Part shown: one piece after another, positions 45,486 to 55,921 of the stretch
Position numbering within the stretch: the stretch's first letter is position 1
How the letters are laid out: each line of letters begins with the position of its first letter
From: Xanthobacteraceae bacterium
Lineage (GTDB): Bacteria; Pseudomonadota; Alphaproteobacteria; Rhizobiales; Xanthobacteraceae
Assembly: GCA_004297465.1 (NCBI GenBank)
Contig: SCUB01000019.1
Span: 1-64,000, forward strand
Direction: 5' to 3'
DNA: 64,000 nt
Made by a program: the position numbers and the translations under genes
Notes under the pieces: generated by a model
The model's database searches: none
Told to the model about the DNA's origin: nothing
Seen by the model: only the letters and a program-made list of their open reading frames with translations

Positions 45486-46363
45486 GCCGGCCTCCGCACC
45501 ACATGCAGGTGTTCGACGCCGCCGCGCGGATCGGACAGGCCGAAGCGGCGGCCATGTTGCAGCGAGGGGATGCGCTGGCGCACCTGGTCGACGCGCGCGG
45601 GGTCGATCTTGGCGACGACGAGGCCGGGCTCGGTGCCGCCCTCGGCGACGACCACACCCCACGGATCGACGATCAGCGAGTGGCCGTAGGTCTCGCGGCC
45701 GCCGTCGTGACGGCCGCCCTGGGCGGCGGCGAACACATAGCAGCCTGTCTCGATGGCGCGCGCCTTGATCAGGGTGTGCCAGTGCGCTTCCCCGGTCTGG
45801 CGCGTGAACGCCGACGGCACCGTGAGGAACGCCGCGCCGGCCTCGGCGAGCGCGCGGTAGAGCGCCGGAAAGCGCAGGTCGTAGCAGATGCTCAGCCCGA
45901 CGCGGCCCCACGGCAGATCGGCGATCACCGCGCGTTCGCCGGGCTGGAAGCTGGCCGACTCGCGGTAGCTTTCGCCGCCGGCGAGATCGACGTCGAACAT
46001 GTGAATCTTGTCGTAGCGCGCGATCACAGCCCCGTCGGGGCCGATCAGGAACGAGCGGTTGACGGCGCGCTGCGGCGAGGCGCGCAGCGCCAGCGAGCCG
46101 ATGTGGAGATGGATCGCGAGCTCGCGCGCCAGTTCGCGCAGCGCGGCGAGCGAGGGATCGTCTTCCTCGGGCACGATGGCGGCAAACAGCGCCTCGCGCC
46201 GCGCCTCCATCAGGTTGGTCATTTCCGGCGTCAGCACATAGGCGGCGCCCGCCGCGTGAGCGTCGCGCACCAGCCGCATGGTTTCGGTCAGGTTGGCCGC
46301 AACCGACGTGCCGCCGCGCAACTGGACGAGTGCCGCGGTAAACGGTGCCGCCGGCGCGTCCAT
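45482..46363 (-). CDS. Carbon-nitrogen hydrolase (Nit1/Nit2-like)
   Basis: A 293-residue member of the nitrilase superfamily. The catalytic triad is visible as E47 (TPEMTN), K119 (YDKIHMFD) and C160 (SICYDLRFP). Family branch 10 (Nit) proteins hydrolyse deaminated glutathione or omega-amides of ketoacids, and the neighbouring glutaredoxin fits a glutathione-related role. The ATG at 46363 shares one base with the grxC stop (TGATG). An in-frame GTG one codon earlier is also possible. Confidence 0.92.
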   Translation of the reverse strand: MDAPAAPFTAALVQLRGGTSVAANLTETMRLVRDAHAAGAAYVLTPEMTNLMEARREALFAAIVPEEDDPSLAALRELARELAIHLHIGSLALRASPQRAVNRSFLIGPDGAVIARYDKIHMFDVDLAGGESYRESASFQPGERAVIADLPWGRVGLSICYDLRFPALYRALAEAGAAFLTVPSAFTRQTGEAHWHTLIKARAIETGCYVFAAAQGGRHDGGRETYGHSLIVDPWGVVVAEGGTEPGLVVAKIDPARVDQVRQRIPSLQHGRRFGLSDPRGGVEHLHVVRRPA

Positions 46364-46653
46364 CACGTCACCATGCCGGTGGCGAGCAGCGAATCCAGCC
46401 GGCCTTCGTTATCGAGCGCGTAAAGATCGTCGCAGCCGCCGACATGAGTGTCGCCGACGAAAATCTGCGGCACCGTGGTGCGGCCGTTGGCGCGCCGCGT
46501 CATCTCCTCGCGCTGCGGCGGATCGTTGGTGACGTCGAACTCCAGATAGGCGACGTTCTTGCTCCGGAGCAGTTCCTTGGCGGCGTGGCAGTAGCCGCAG
46601 CTCCGGGTGGTGTAGATCTCGACGGGCGCGGGCGCGATCAGGGGTGCGTTCAT
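46363..46653 (-). CDS. grxC: Glutaredoxin 3
   Basis: A 96-residue dithiol glutaredoxin. The active site is SCGYCHAAKELL, the glutathione-binding TVP motif is in RTTVPQIFVGDTHVGGCDDLYAL. It reduces disulphides with glutathione. The ATG at 46653 directly precedes the first strand; upstream in-frame residues are not glutaredoxin-like. It heads the grxC-nitrilase-DUF1178 group and lies 46 bp after comF on the same strand. Confidence 0.94.
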   Translation of the reverse strand: MNAPLIAPAPVEIYTTRSCGYCHAAKELLRSKNVAYLEFDVTNDPPQREEMTRRANGRTTVPQIFVGDTHVGGCDDLYALDNEGRLDSLLATGMVT

Positions 46654-46699
46654 GAGCTTCTCGATGAGGAAAACCTGGCGACGGCAATTATATGGTCTC

Positions 46700-47512
46700 T
46701 CACGCGCCGTCCACAACCCGGGCGAACACCAGAACATCGACGCGCGCGGCGCCGCCGCGCAGCAGCGCGCGGGCGCAGGCATCAAGGGTGGCGCCGGTGG
46801 TCAGGATGTCGTCCACCAGCACCAGGCGGCGGCCGCGCAGCAGCGGCTTGTGCTCCACCGGCACCTTGAACGCGCCCTGCACGTTGAGCGCGCGTTCGGC
46901 GCGCGACAGGCCGACCTGATGGGCGGTGGAACGGGCGCGCTTGAGGAAATCATGCGTCACCGGCACGCGCGGCGCCTGACGGCTGATGGCGGTGGCCAGC
47001 AGCGCCGCCTGGTTGTAGCGGCGCGACAGGCTGCGCCGCCAGTGCAGCGGTACCGGCACCAGCGCGTCGGCGTCGGCGAGCAGCGCGGCGCCGGCCTGCG
47101 CCATCCAGCGTCCCATGGCGGGCGCGAGATCGGTGCGGTCGTGGAACTTGAGCGCATGCACCAGGCTGCGCGCGACGTCGTCATAGCGCACGGCGGCGCG
47201 GGCGCGCTGGTAGGCCGGCGGATCGGCGATGGCCGCCGGCGACAGCACGCCGACGCCCGGGTCATAAGCGAAGGGGATGCCGAGCCGCTCGCAATAGGGT
47301 GGCGCGATGAAAGAGAGCTTCGACCAGCAGGACGGGCACAGCCCGTCGTCCTGCACCGGCGCGCGGCAGGCGAGGCACTGCGCCGGCAGCGCCGCGTCGC
47401 GCATCAGCCGCGCGATGCCGGCCAGGACGCCGCGCAAGCCGATGCCGATGCCCGCGCCGATGCCGCCAAGGCGGGCGGCCAGGCCGGGGCGCGGTGCGGT
47501 CTCCATGTCCAT
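46700..47512 (-). CDS. comF: ComF-family phosphoribosyltransferase
   Basis: A 270-residue protein. An N-terminal zinc finger (QCLACRAPVQDDGLCPSCWSKL) is followed by PYCERLGIPFAYDPG, and the phosphoribosyltransferase motif is LVLVDDILTTGATLDACARALL. The VPVPLHWRRSLSRRYNQAALLA segment is also typical. ComF is needed for DNA uptake in naturally competent bacteria but is widespread in non-competent ones, where its role is unclear. The start at 47512 has no good ribosome binding site; an ATG at 47506 is an alternative. Confidence 0.9.
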   Translation of the reverse strand: MDMETAPRPGLAARLGGIGAGIGIGLRGVLAGIARLMRDAALPAQCLACRAPVQDDGLCPSCWSKLSFIAPPYCERLGIPFAYDPGVGVLSPAAIADPPAYQRARAAVRYDDVARSLVHALKFHDRTDLAPAMGRWMAQAGAALLADADALVPVPLHWRRSLSRRYNQAALLATAISRQAPRVPVTHDFLKRARSTAHQVGLSRAERALNVQGAFKVPVEHKPLLRGRRLVLVDDILTTGATLDACARALLRGGAARVDVLVFARVVDGA

Positions 47513-47577
47513 GGCGGGGGAAAGCGTAGCGTTTCGCTGCGGCGGGCTCAATCGTCCCGTGCTAGAGGTTGGCGGCC

Positions 47578-48426
47578 ATGACATCCACCCCCGCCAGTCC
47601 GCCGCCGCTGTTCGATCGCGCGCTGCTCGGCCGCCGCCGCGCCCGCGCGCGCGCGCGCGGCGCGGCGACGTTCCTGATGGAGCGCGCCGTCGAGGATCTT
47701 GCCGACCGGCTCGCGGCGGTGCTGCGCGGCTTCAGCGCGGCCGCCGACATCGGCACGCCGTCGGACCATCTGCGCGCCGCGCTCGCCGACCGCGTGCCGG
47801 CGATCGCGACGGTGGAGATCGCGGCCGACGAGGCCCTGCAGCTTGCGCCGGAATCGCTCGATCTCGCGGTCTCGGCGCTGGCGCTGCAGTTCGTCAACGA
47901 CCTGCCCGGCGTGCTGGCGCAGGTCCGCCGCGCGCTTCGCCCCGACGGGCTGTTCCTCGCCGTGATGGGCGGCGGCGACACGCTGACCGAGCTGCGCCAG
48001 TCGCTCGCCGCCGCCGAAGCCGAACTGGAGGGCGGCATCTCGCCGCGCGTCGCACCGTTCGCCGACGTCCGCGACATGGGCGGCCTGATCCAGCGCGCCG
48101 GCTTCGCGCTGCCGGTGGTCGACGTCGAACGCTTCGTCGTGCGCTACGACAACGCCATCGCCCTGATGCACGACCTGCGCCGCATGGGCGCGACCAATGT
48201 GCTGATCGAGCGCAGCCGCAAGGCCTTGCGGCGCGCCACGCTGATGCGCGCCGCGCAAGTCTATGCCGAACGCTTCGCCGACGCCGACGGGCGCGTCCGC
48301 GCCACCTTCGACCTGATCTGGCTGTCGGGCTGGGCGCCGCACGAAAGCCAGCAGCGGCCGCTCAAGCCCGGCTCGGCGCAGATGCGGCTCGCCGACGCCA
48401 TGAAGACCAAGGACCGCGACCGCTGA
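47578..48426 (+). CDS. Methyltransferase of the NDUFAF5/BioC-like family
   Basis: A 282-residue SAM-dependent methyltransferase-like protein. PPPLFDRALLGRRRARARARGAATFLMERAVEDLADRLAAVLRGF at the N-terminus closely matches human NDUFAF5 and its alphaproteobacterial relatives, which hydroxylate an arginine in complex I subunit NDUFS7. The core reads PESLDLAVSALALQFVNDLPGVLAQVRRALRPDGLFLAVMGGGDTLTELR. A role in complex I assembly is therefore plausible. A TTG start three codons earlier is possible. It is divergent from comF. Confidence 0.87.
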   Translation: MTSTPASPPPLFDRALLGRRRARARARGAATFLMERAVEDLADRLAAVLRGFSAAADIGTPSDHLRAALADRVPAIATVEIAADEALQLAPESLDLAVSALALQFVNDLPGVLAQVRRALRPDGLFLAVMGGGDTLTELRQSLAAAEAELEGGISPRVAPFADVRDMGGLIQRAGFALPVVDVERFVVRYDNAIALMHDLRRMGATNVLIERSRKALRRATLMRAAQVYAERFADADGRVRATFDLIWLSGWAPHESQQRPLKPGSAQMRLADAMKTKDRDR

Positions 48427-48435
48427 AAAGCGGGG

Positions 48436-48585
48436 TGCCCACACGCCCGCGTCATTGCCGGAAGTGCCCACACCCGCCCGCGTCATTGCCGGACTTGATC
48501 CGGCAATCCAGCTTTCCTCGCGGAACTCGATGATTTTTGCGCGAAGCAGATGGATGCCCGGGTCAAGCCCAGGGCACGATCCGGC
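48436..48585. repeat. Intergenic palindromic repeat element with a partial duplication
   Basis: A hairpin ATTGCCGG-ACTTGAT-CCGGCAAT (48484-48506) and a second GGATGCCCGGG...CCCAGGGCA (48552-48576) form the ends of a two-arm element. Elements of this type, with GTCATTGCCGG and GGATGCCCGGGTCAAGCC arms, are abundant in Bradyrhizobium-like genomes. The 5' arm is preceded by a partial copy (GCGTCATTGCCGGA at 48450-48463 and 48480-48493). The element lies between two converging genes and could end both transcripts. Confidence 0.8.
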
Positions 48586-48592
48586 ATCCGAC

Positions 48593-48994
48593 CTACAGCA
48601 GGAGCCCGGTGAGATGCGGAATGAGCGGAATGTCCGCCGGCGGCATCGGATAATCGCGCAAGCGGTTGGCGCGCACCCAGGCGAGCTTCTGGCCCTCGCG
48701 CGCCGTGACCGTCCTCTCCCAGCGCCGGCAGATGTAGAGCGGCATCAGGAGGTGGAAATCGTCATAGGCGTGGCTGGCGAAGGTAAGCGGGGCGAGGCAC
48801 GGCTCGCGCACGTCGATGCCGAGTTCCTCGGCGAGTTCGCGGATCAGGCTCTGTTCCGGCCGTTCGCCATGCTCGACCTTGCCGCCGGGAAACTCCCAGA
48901 GGCCGGCCAGCGCCTTGCCGTCGGGGCGCCGCGCGATCAGCACCCGGTTGTCGGCATCGATCAGGGCGCAGGCGGCGACGAGCAGGAGTTTCAT
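48593..48994 (-). CDS. mutT: 8-oxo-dGTP diphosphatase MutT (Nudix)
   Basis: A 133-residue Nudix hydrolase that removes oxidised guanine nucleotides from the pool. The Nudix box is GGKVEHGERPEQSLIRELAEELGI. WEFPGGKVE and the short MutT-like length fit the (deoxy)nucleoside triphosphate pyrophosphohydrolase family. The ATG at 48994 is close to the end of argJ (stop at 48997), so the two genes are likely co-transcribed. This argJ-mutT order is conserved in the Bradyrhizobium group. Confidence 0.92.
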   Translation of the reverse strand: MKLLLVAACALIDADNRVLIARRPDGKALAGLWEFPGGKVEHGERPEQSLIRELAEELGIDVREPCLAPLTFASHAYDDFHLLMPLYICRRWERTVTAREGQKLAWVRANRLRDYPMPPADIPLIPHLTGLLL

Positions 48995-48996
48995 CT

Positions 48997-50238
48997 TCAG
49001 GAGCGATAGTCGCCGTTGATGGCGACGTATTCTTTGGTGAGGTCGCAGGTCAGCACGCGGTCGCGGCCCTTGCCGAGCCCGAGCGAGACCTTGATCCGGA
49101 TTTCCGGCCGCTTCATGGCCCGCGATACCTCGGCCTCGTCGTAAGCCGGGTCGCGCGCGCCGCGGTGGGCGACGCGGATGCCGTTGAAGGCGATCGAGAG
49201 CTTGTCGCGGTCGGCGGGCTCGCCGGCCTTGCCGACCGCCATCACCACGCGGCCCCAGTTGGCGTCCTCGCCGGCGATCGCGGTCTTGACCAGCGGCGAA
49301 TTGGCGATCGAGAGCGCGACGCGGCGCGCCGACGGCTTCGACACCGCGCCGTCGACCACGATCTCCACCAGTTTTCGCGCGCCCTCGCCGTCGCGCGCCA
49401 CCTGTTCGGCGAGGTTGGCGAGCACGGCGTTGAACGCCTTGGCGAAGCCCTTCAGGCGCGGGTCGGCGGCGCGGGAGATTTTCGGCGCGCCATGGGCAGC
49501 CGCCGCGCCGGTCGCGAACGCCAGCAGCGTGTCGGAGGTCGAGGTATCGCCGTCGATGGTCACGGCGTTGAAGGTGTCGGTGACGCCGGCCTTGAGCAGC
49601 GCCTGCAGCGCCGGGGCCGCGATCGGCGCGTCGGTGAAGACGAAGGCCAGCATGGTCGCCATGTCGGGCGCGATCATGCCGGCGCCCTTGGCGATGCCGT
49701 TGATGGTGACCCTGGCGCGGCCGAGCTTCACGGTCGCGGTGGCGACCTTGGGGAAGGTGTCGGTGGTCATGATGGCGCGCGCGGCCTCGAGCCAGCGCTC
49801 GCCCCTGGCGTCGGCGACCAGCTTGTCCATCACGCCGTCGAACGCCTTGGCGTTGAGCGGCTCGCCGATCACCCCGGTGGAGGCGAGGAACACGTCGCCC
49901 GGCCGGCAGTCGACGGCGTTGGCGGCGAGCGCGGCGGTGAAGGCCGCGGCGGCGCGGCCGGTCTTGCCGGTGAAGGCGTTGGCGTTGCCGGAATTGACGA
50001 CCAGGGCGCGCGCCGTGCCGCCCTTGAGCTTGGCGCGGCACCATTCCACCGGCGCCGACGGGCACTTCGAGCGCGTGAACACGCCGGCCACCGTGGTGCC
50101 CTTGTCGAACAGCGCCAGCAGCACGTCGGTGCGGTTCTTGTAGCGGATGCCGGCGGCGGCGGTGGCGAGGCTCACCCCGGCGATGGCCGGCAGCGTCGGC
50201 GTGGTCTTGGGGGCGAGCGGCGAAATGGTGGTGGACAT
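48997..50238 (-). CDS. argJ: Bifunctional glutamate N-acetyltransferase / amino-acid acetyltransferase ArgJ
   Basis: A 413-residue arginine biosynthesis enzyme that transfers the acetyl group from N-acetylornithine to glutamate. The self-cleavage site is [11 protein letters not shown] with T195 as the N-terminal nucleophile of the beta chain ([11 protein letters not shown] before it). [10 protein letters not shown] and [17 protein letters not shown] are conserved family blocks. It lies between the peptidyl-prolyl isomerase gene and mutT; a hairpin separates it from the former. Confidence 0.96.
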   Translation of the reverse strand: MSTTISPLAPKTTPTLPAIAGVSLATAAAGIRYKNRTDVLLALFDKGTTVAGVFTRSKCPSAPVEWCRAKLKGGTARALVVNSGNANAFTGKTGRAAAAFTAALAANAVDCRPGDVFLASTGVIGEPLNAKAFDGVMDKLVADARGERWLEAARAIMTTDTFPKVATATVKLGRARVTINGIAKGAGMIAPDMATMLAFVFTDAPIAAPALQALLKAGVTDTFNAVTIDGDTSTSDTLLAFATGAAAAHGAPKISRAADPRLKGFAKAFNAVLANLAEQVARDGEGARKLVEIVVDGAVSKPSARRVALSIANSPLVKTAIAGEDANWGRVVMAVGKAGEPADRDKLSIAFNGIRVAHRGARDPAYDEAEVSRAMKRPEIRIKVSLGLGKGRDRVLTCDLTKEYVAINGDYRS

Positions 50239-50268
50239 GGAAAAACCGGCAAGGGGTGTTTTCAGATA

Positions 50269-50301
50269 AAGGATGCCCGGCGGGGCGCGCCGGGCATCCT
50301 T
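50269..50301 (-). terminator. Strong hairpin between the isomerase gene and argJ
   Basis: AAGGATGCCCGGC (50269-50281) pairs perfectly with GCCGGGCATCCTT (50289-50301) around seven bases. On the minus strand the stem ends in CTTTATC, a weak T tract. It lies 33 bases after the isomerase stop and 30 bases before the argJ start, so it may end the isomerase transcript. Confidence 0.65.
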
Positions 50302-50334
50302 GTCACGAAAAGCGCGCGGTCGGCAACGGCCGGC

Positions 50335-51258
50335 TTATTTCTTGGCCGGCGCGGCGCCCTTGTCGGCCGGCTTGGCCTCTCCAGGCTTGGCTTCCCCAGG
50401 CTTGGCGTCGTCGGACTTCTTGTCGAGCCGCTCGATCTTGGCGGCGGCGCGCAAGCCAGCGACGAACTCGGCCTGCGCCTTGCGCCGCACGTAGTTCTCG
50501 ATCTCGGCCTTGACCTGCTCGAACTCCGGCGCCTTGCGGGTGCGCTTTTCCTCGACCTTGATGATGTGCCAGCCGAACTGGCTCTTGACCGGATCGGACA
50601 ACTGGCCCGGCTCCAGCTTGAAGGCGACGGAGGAGAATTCCGGCACCATCTGCTCCTTGGTGAAGAAGCCGAGATCGCCGCCGTCGGCGGCGCCTGGATC
50701 CTTCGACTTCTTCTTGGCGAGGTCGGCGAAGTCGGTGCCTTTCTTGAGCTCGGCCAGGATCTGCTTGGCCTCGTCCTCGCTCTCGACCAGGATGTGCCGG
50801 GCGTGCACCTCGAGCTCGTTGCCGATCTGCTTGACCGCCTCGTCATAGACCTTGCGCATGGCGGCCTCGGTCACCGCGGTCTTGGCCTCGTCGCCGAGCA
50901 CGCGGTCCATCAGCAGGCGGTCGCGCGCGAAGCCGAGACGACGCTTGAAGTCGGCGGAATCGGCGAGCTTCCTGTCCTCGCCGGTCTTGGCCACCAGCTT
51001 CATGTCGATGACGTAGCCGATCAGGGTGTCGCGCTTGGTAGCTTCGTCCATCGCCGGCAGGTTGCCCAGTTCCTCCTCGGCGGCGGTGATATCGCTCTGG
51101 TGGATTTCGACGCCGTTGACCTTGGCCAGCACCGCGTCGCCATTCTGGGCGCGCGCCGGAAGGGAGGCTGTGGCCAGCGCCAGCGCGCTCCAGCCGGCCA
51201 TGGCCAGCATGGCGAGCGCGCGGGGGGCGTCAGCAGGGCGGATTGATCGCAATGTCAT
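50335..51258 (-). CDS. Periplasmic peptidyl-prolyl cis-trans isomerase (parvulin, SurA/PrsA-like)
   Basis: A 307-residue exported chaperone. A signal peptide (about 1-37, ending SLPARAQN) is followed by a SurA-N-like helical region and one parvulin domain (HARHILVESEDEAKQILAELKKGTDFADLAKKKSKDPGAADGGDLGFF...WHIIKVEEKR). It would assist outer-membrane protein folding. The C-terminus is Lys/Ala/Pro-rich with a repeated GEAKP unit. The ATG at 51258 has AAGGA about 8 bases upstream. It is divergent from secA, so export and folding genes share a control region. Confidence 0.93.
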   Translation of the reverse strand: MTLRSIRPADAPRALAMLAMAGWSALALATASLPARAQNGDAVLAKVNGVEIHQSDITAAEEELGNLPAMDEATKRDTLIGYVIDMKLVAKTGEDRKLADSADFKRRLGFARDRLLMDRVLGDEAKTAVTEAAMRKVYDEAVKQIGNELEVHARHILVESEDEAKQILAELKKGTDFADLAKKKSKDPGAADGGDLGFFTKEQMVPEFSSVAFKLEPGQLSDPVKSQFGWHIIKVEEKRTRKAPEFEQVKAEIENYVRRKAQAEFVAGLRAAAKIERLDKKSDDAKPGEAKPGEAKPADKGAAPAKK

Positions 51259-51658
51259 GGAATGATCCTTGGGATGGTCACCCGGGCCGAGCGCTTGCGG
51301 CCGGTCCCGTAAGTGGATGGGGTCTCTCGGCATGGCCGGATGATTGATCGTGGCGCGTCAGGCACGCCTCACCGGGCGGCGCGACAGTCGCGCAATCGCC
51401 GGGGCTTGGCAATGCGGAAAGTCGGTTAACGGCATGAAAACCCCCATGTTGCCACGCCGTTGACAAGGTCCTGACCCACTCATATCTGTCGGCAGCCCGG
51501 CGTTCGGCCGGGGCCGCCAATTTGCTGCCTTGCGCGCAACTGGCCGGGAAGAATCCCGCCAGCCTTTTCAAGAGGTTGTATTTGCAAGGTTTTTTCGACG
51601 CTTCGCCGTTCTTTTCCGGCGCCGGAGCGTGGCCACCAATCACAAGGATACTACCGTC
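51259..51658. promoter_or_regulatory. Divergent region between the isomerase gene and secA
   Basis: No gene is seen in these 400 bp. A plus-strand promoter for secA is likely at 51460-51488, giving an mRNA leader of about 165 bases. The leader contains GCCGGGAAGAATCCCGCCAGC and TTTTTTCGACG segments but no SecM-like arrest peptide could be recognised. Confidence 0.5.
51460..51488 (+). promoter_or_regulatory. Candidate secA promoter
   Basis: A consensus -35 box TTGACA (51460-51465) and a TATCTG -10-like box (51483-51488) are separated by exactly 17 bp. It lies about 165 bases upstream of the secA start. Confidence 0.5.
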
Positions 51659-54502
<2,844 letters not shown>

Positions 54503-54545
54503 GCCTATCGGCGGGTGCTGGGCGTTCCCTGGCCGGGTCGAGGTG

Positions 54546-55640
54546 TCAGGCGTATTCGACCTTGTCCCGCACCCTCCAGAACCGAATGGTGCGCCTGGCC
54601 ACCGGCGCTGACAGCTTGATGTAGTCGGCCTGCGCCAGTTGAAGGATCTGCTCGGGAACGGTGTGGCCGGGATGCCGGTTCTTGAGGATCATCCTGACGG
54701 TAGGCCAGCGCAGATTGGTCGCCTTGCAGGGGATGAGCAGCGTGTCGTTGCGCGGACTCTGAACAAGCTTCGCGATCATGTTGATCGGTGTGTCGCTGAG
54801 GAGCGCGATCGCGGCGCCCAGTTTCTCGATTTCCTTCTTTTCGGCGAAGGTGAGGATGCTGGCCTCGGTCAATTGCCCTTTTTCCTTGAGCCGCATCACG
54901 GATCGAACCGCCGCCGAATAATCACGCGGCGTGAACAATTTGCGCTCCGCCCTGCCGGCGATGGAGGCAAGCACGCGCTGAATCTCGTCCCGCAATTCGG
55001 GAGGCGCGACGGCCAGAAGCTGCGCCCTGACAGCCTCGGAAGCGCGTTCGAGCAATTCGCGCAGGAACCTGATCGGCAGGTCGAGGCGCAGGCCGGTCCA
55101 CCCGGCCAGTTCGTCATCATCCTCGGCGCGGGCCGTCAGCGCCGCATAGCCGGCGTCGGAAAATTCGGCGCCCGCGTTCCGGGCAAGCCGGTGCACGACA
55201 TGGCGCTCGCCGCGATCAAGGATAACGTTCGCGACCGCCGACGCTATCCGGACACGGCTGCAAATTGCGAGAAGATGATCCTGGCTCTTGGTGCTGGCGA
55301 TCTCGATCAGGTCGCTTGTGGTCAGGCGCGGCGACAGTGTCAGCACTGGAGCCGCCACGGAGATTTCGTCGTCGCGCGCAAGCGTCTGGATCGCGGTCGC
55401 CGGCGCGGTGTCGATGGGCGCCAGCCGGGCGCTGAGCTCCGCCCGTGCCCGGGTTCCGATGAGATCGATCAGAACGCAGAACACGTCATCGAAGACCCTG
55501 ATCTGCTCGTCGGAAAAGCAATCGGCATCCTTGAGGAAGAGATCGGTGACCTGCCGCAGCATCGCGACGCGTTTCTCGGAAGAGCCGCTCGCGATCGCAT
55601 CTTCAAGTCCGGCAATGATCGATGTGTACTTGCTGTTCAT
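54546..55640 (-). CDS. DUF2336 protein
   Basis: A 364-residue, mainly helical protein. It contains VAMLRQVTDLFLKDADCFSDEQIRVFDDVFCVLIDLIGTRARAELSARLAPI and HHVVHRLARNAGAEFS-like repeats (ERHVVHRLARNAGAEFSDAGYAALTARA), which are the DUF2336 pattern, a HEAT-like helical repeat found in alphaproteobacteria. Its role is unknown. Base composition is less GC-rich than the neighbours. It is convergent with secA and downstream of the L,D-transpeptidase gene but 280 bp from it. Confidence 0.85.
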   Translation of the reverse strand: MNSKYTSIIAGLEDAIASGSSEKRVAMLRQVTDLFLKDADCFSDEQIRVFDDVFCVLIDLIGTRARAELSARLAPIDTAPATAIQTLARDDEISVAAPVLTLSPRLTTSDLIEIASTKSQDHLLAICSRVRIASAVANVILDRGERHVVHRLARNAGAEFSDAGYAALTARAEDDDELAGWTGLRLDLPIRFLRELLERASEAVRAQLLAVAPPELRDEIQRVLASIAGRAERKLFTPRDYSAAVRSVMRLKEKGQLTEASILTFAEKKEIEKLGAAIALLSDTPINMIAKLVQSPRNDTLLIPCKATNLRWPTVRMILKNRHPGHTVPEQILQLAQADYIKLSAPVARRTIRFWRVRDKVEYA

Positions 55641-55921
55641 GATGGAACAATTTGTCGGCGGGAGGTGCGTTGCTTCATCTACGCTGGTCCGCGTGTAATT
55701 TTGATTAAGTCATTCGAACAGATCGGGTGTATTGATTTTAAGGAACGCACAGCGTTTGGCCCTCGTTGCGTTCGTCCATTTCGAGCGCCCATCGCGGGCA
55801 GGCCGCGACAAGCCCGGAATGCCGCGGGCAACGCATTCCAGGCAACGCATTCCGGGCAACATGCCGGACAGCGCAGAATGGCGGATGGGAAGGGGCGGCG
55901 GCCGGTAAATGGCCGCGCGGC
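55641..55921. other. Intergenic region with a 14-bp tandem repeat
   Basis: GGCAACGCATTCC plus one base occurs at 55827-55840 and 55841-55854, followed by GGCAAC (55855-55860). The surrounding sequence holds several inverted CCGGAATGCC-like segments. The region lies downstream of the L,D-transpeptidase and upstream of the DUF2336 gene, and no gene is visible. Confidence 0.6.
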
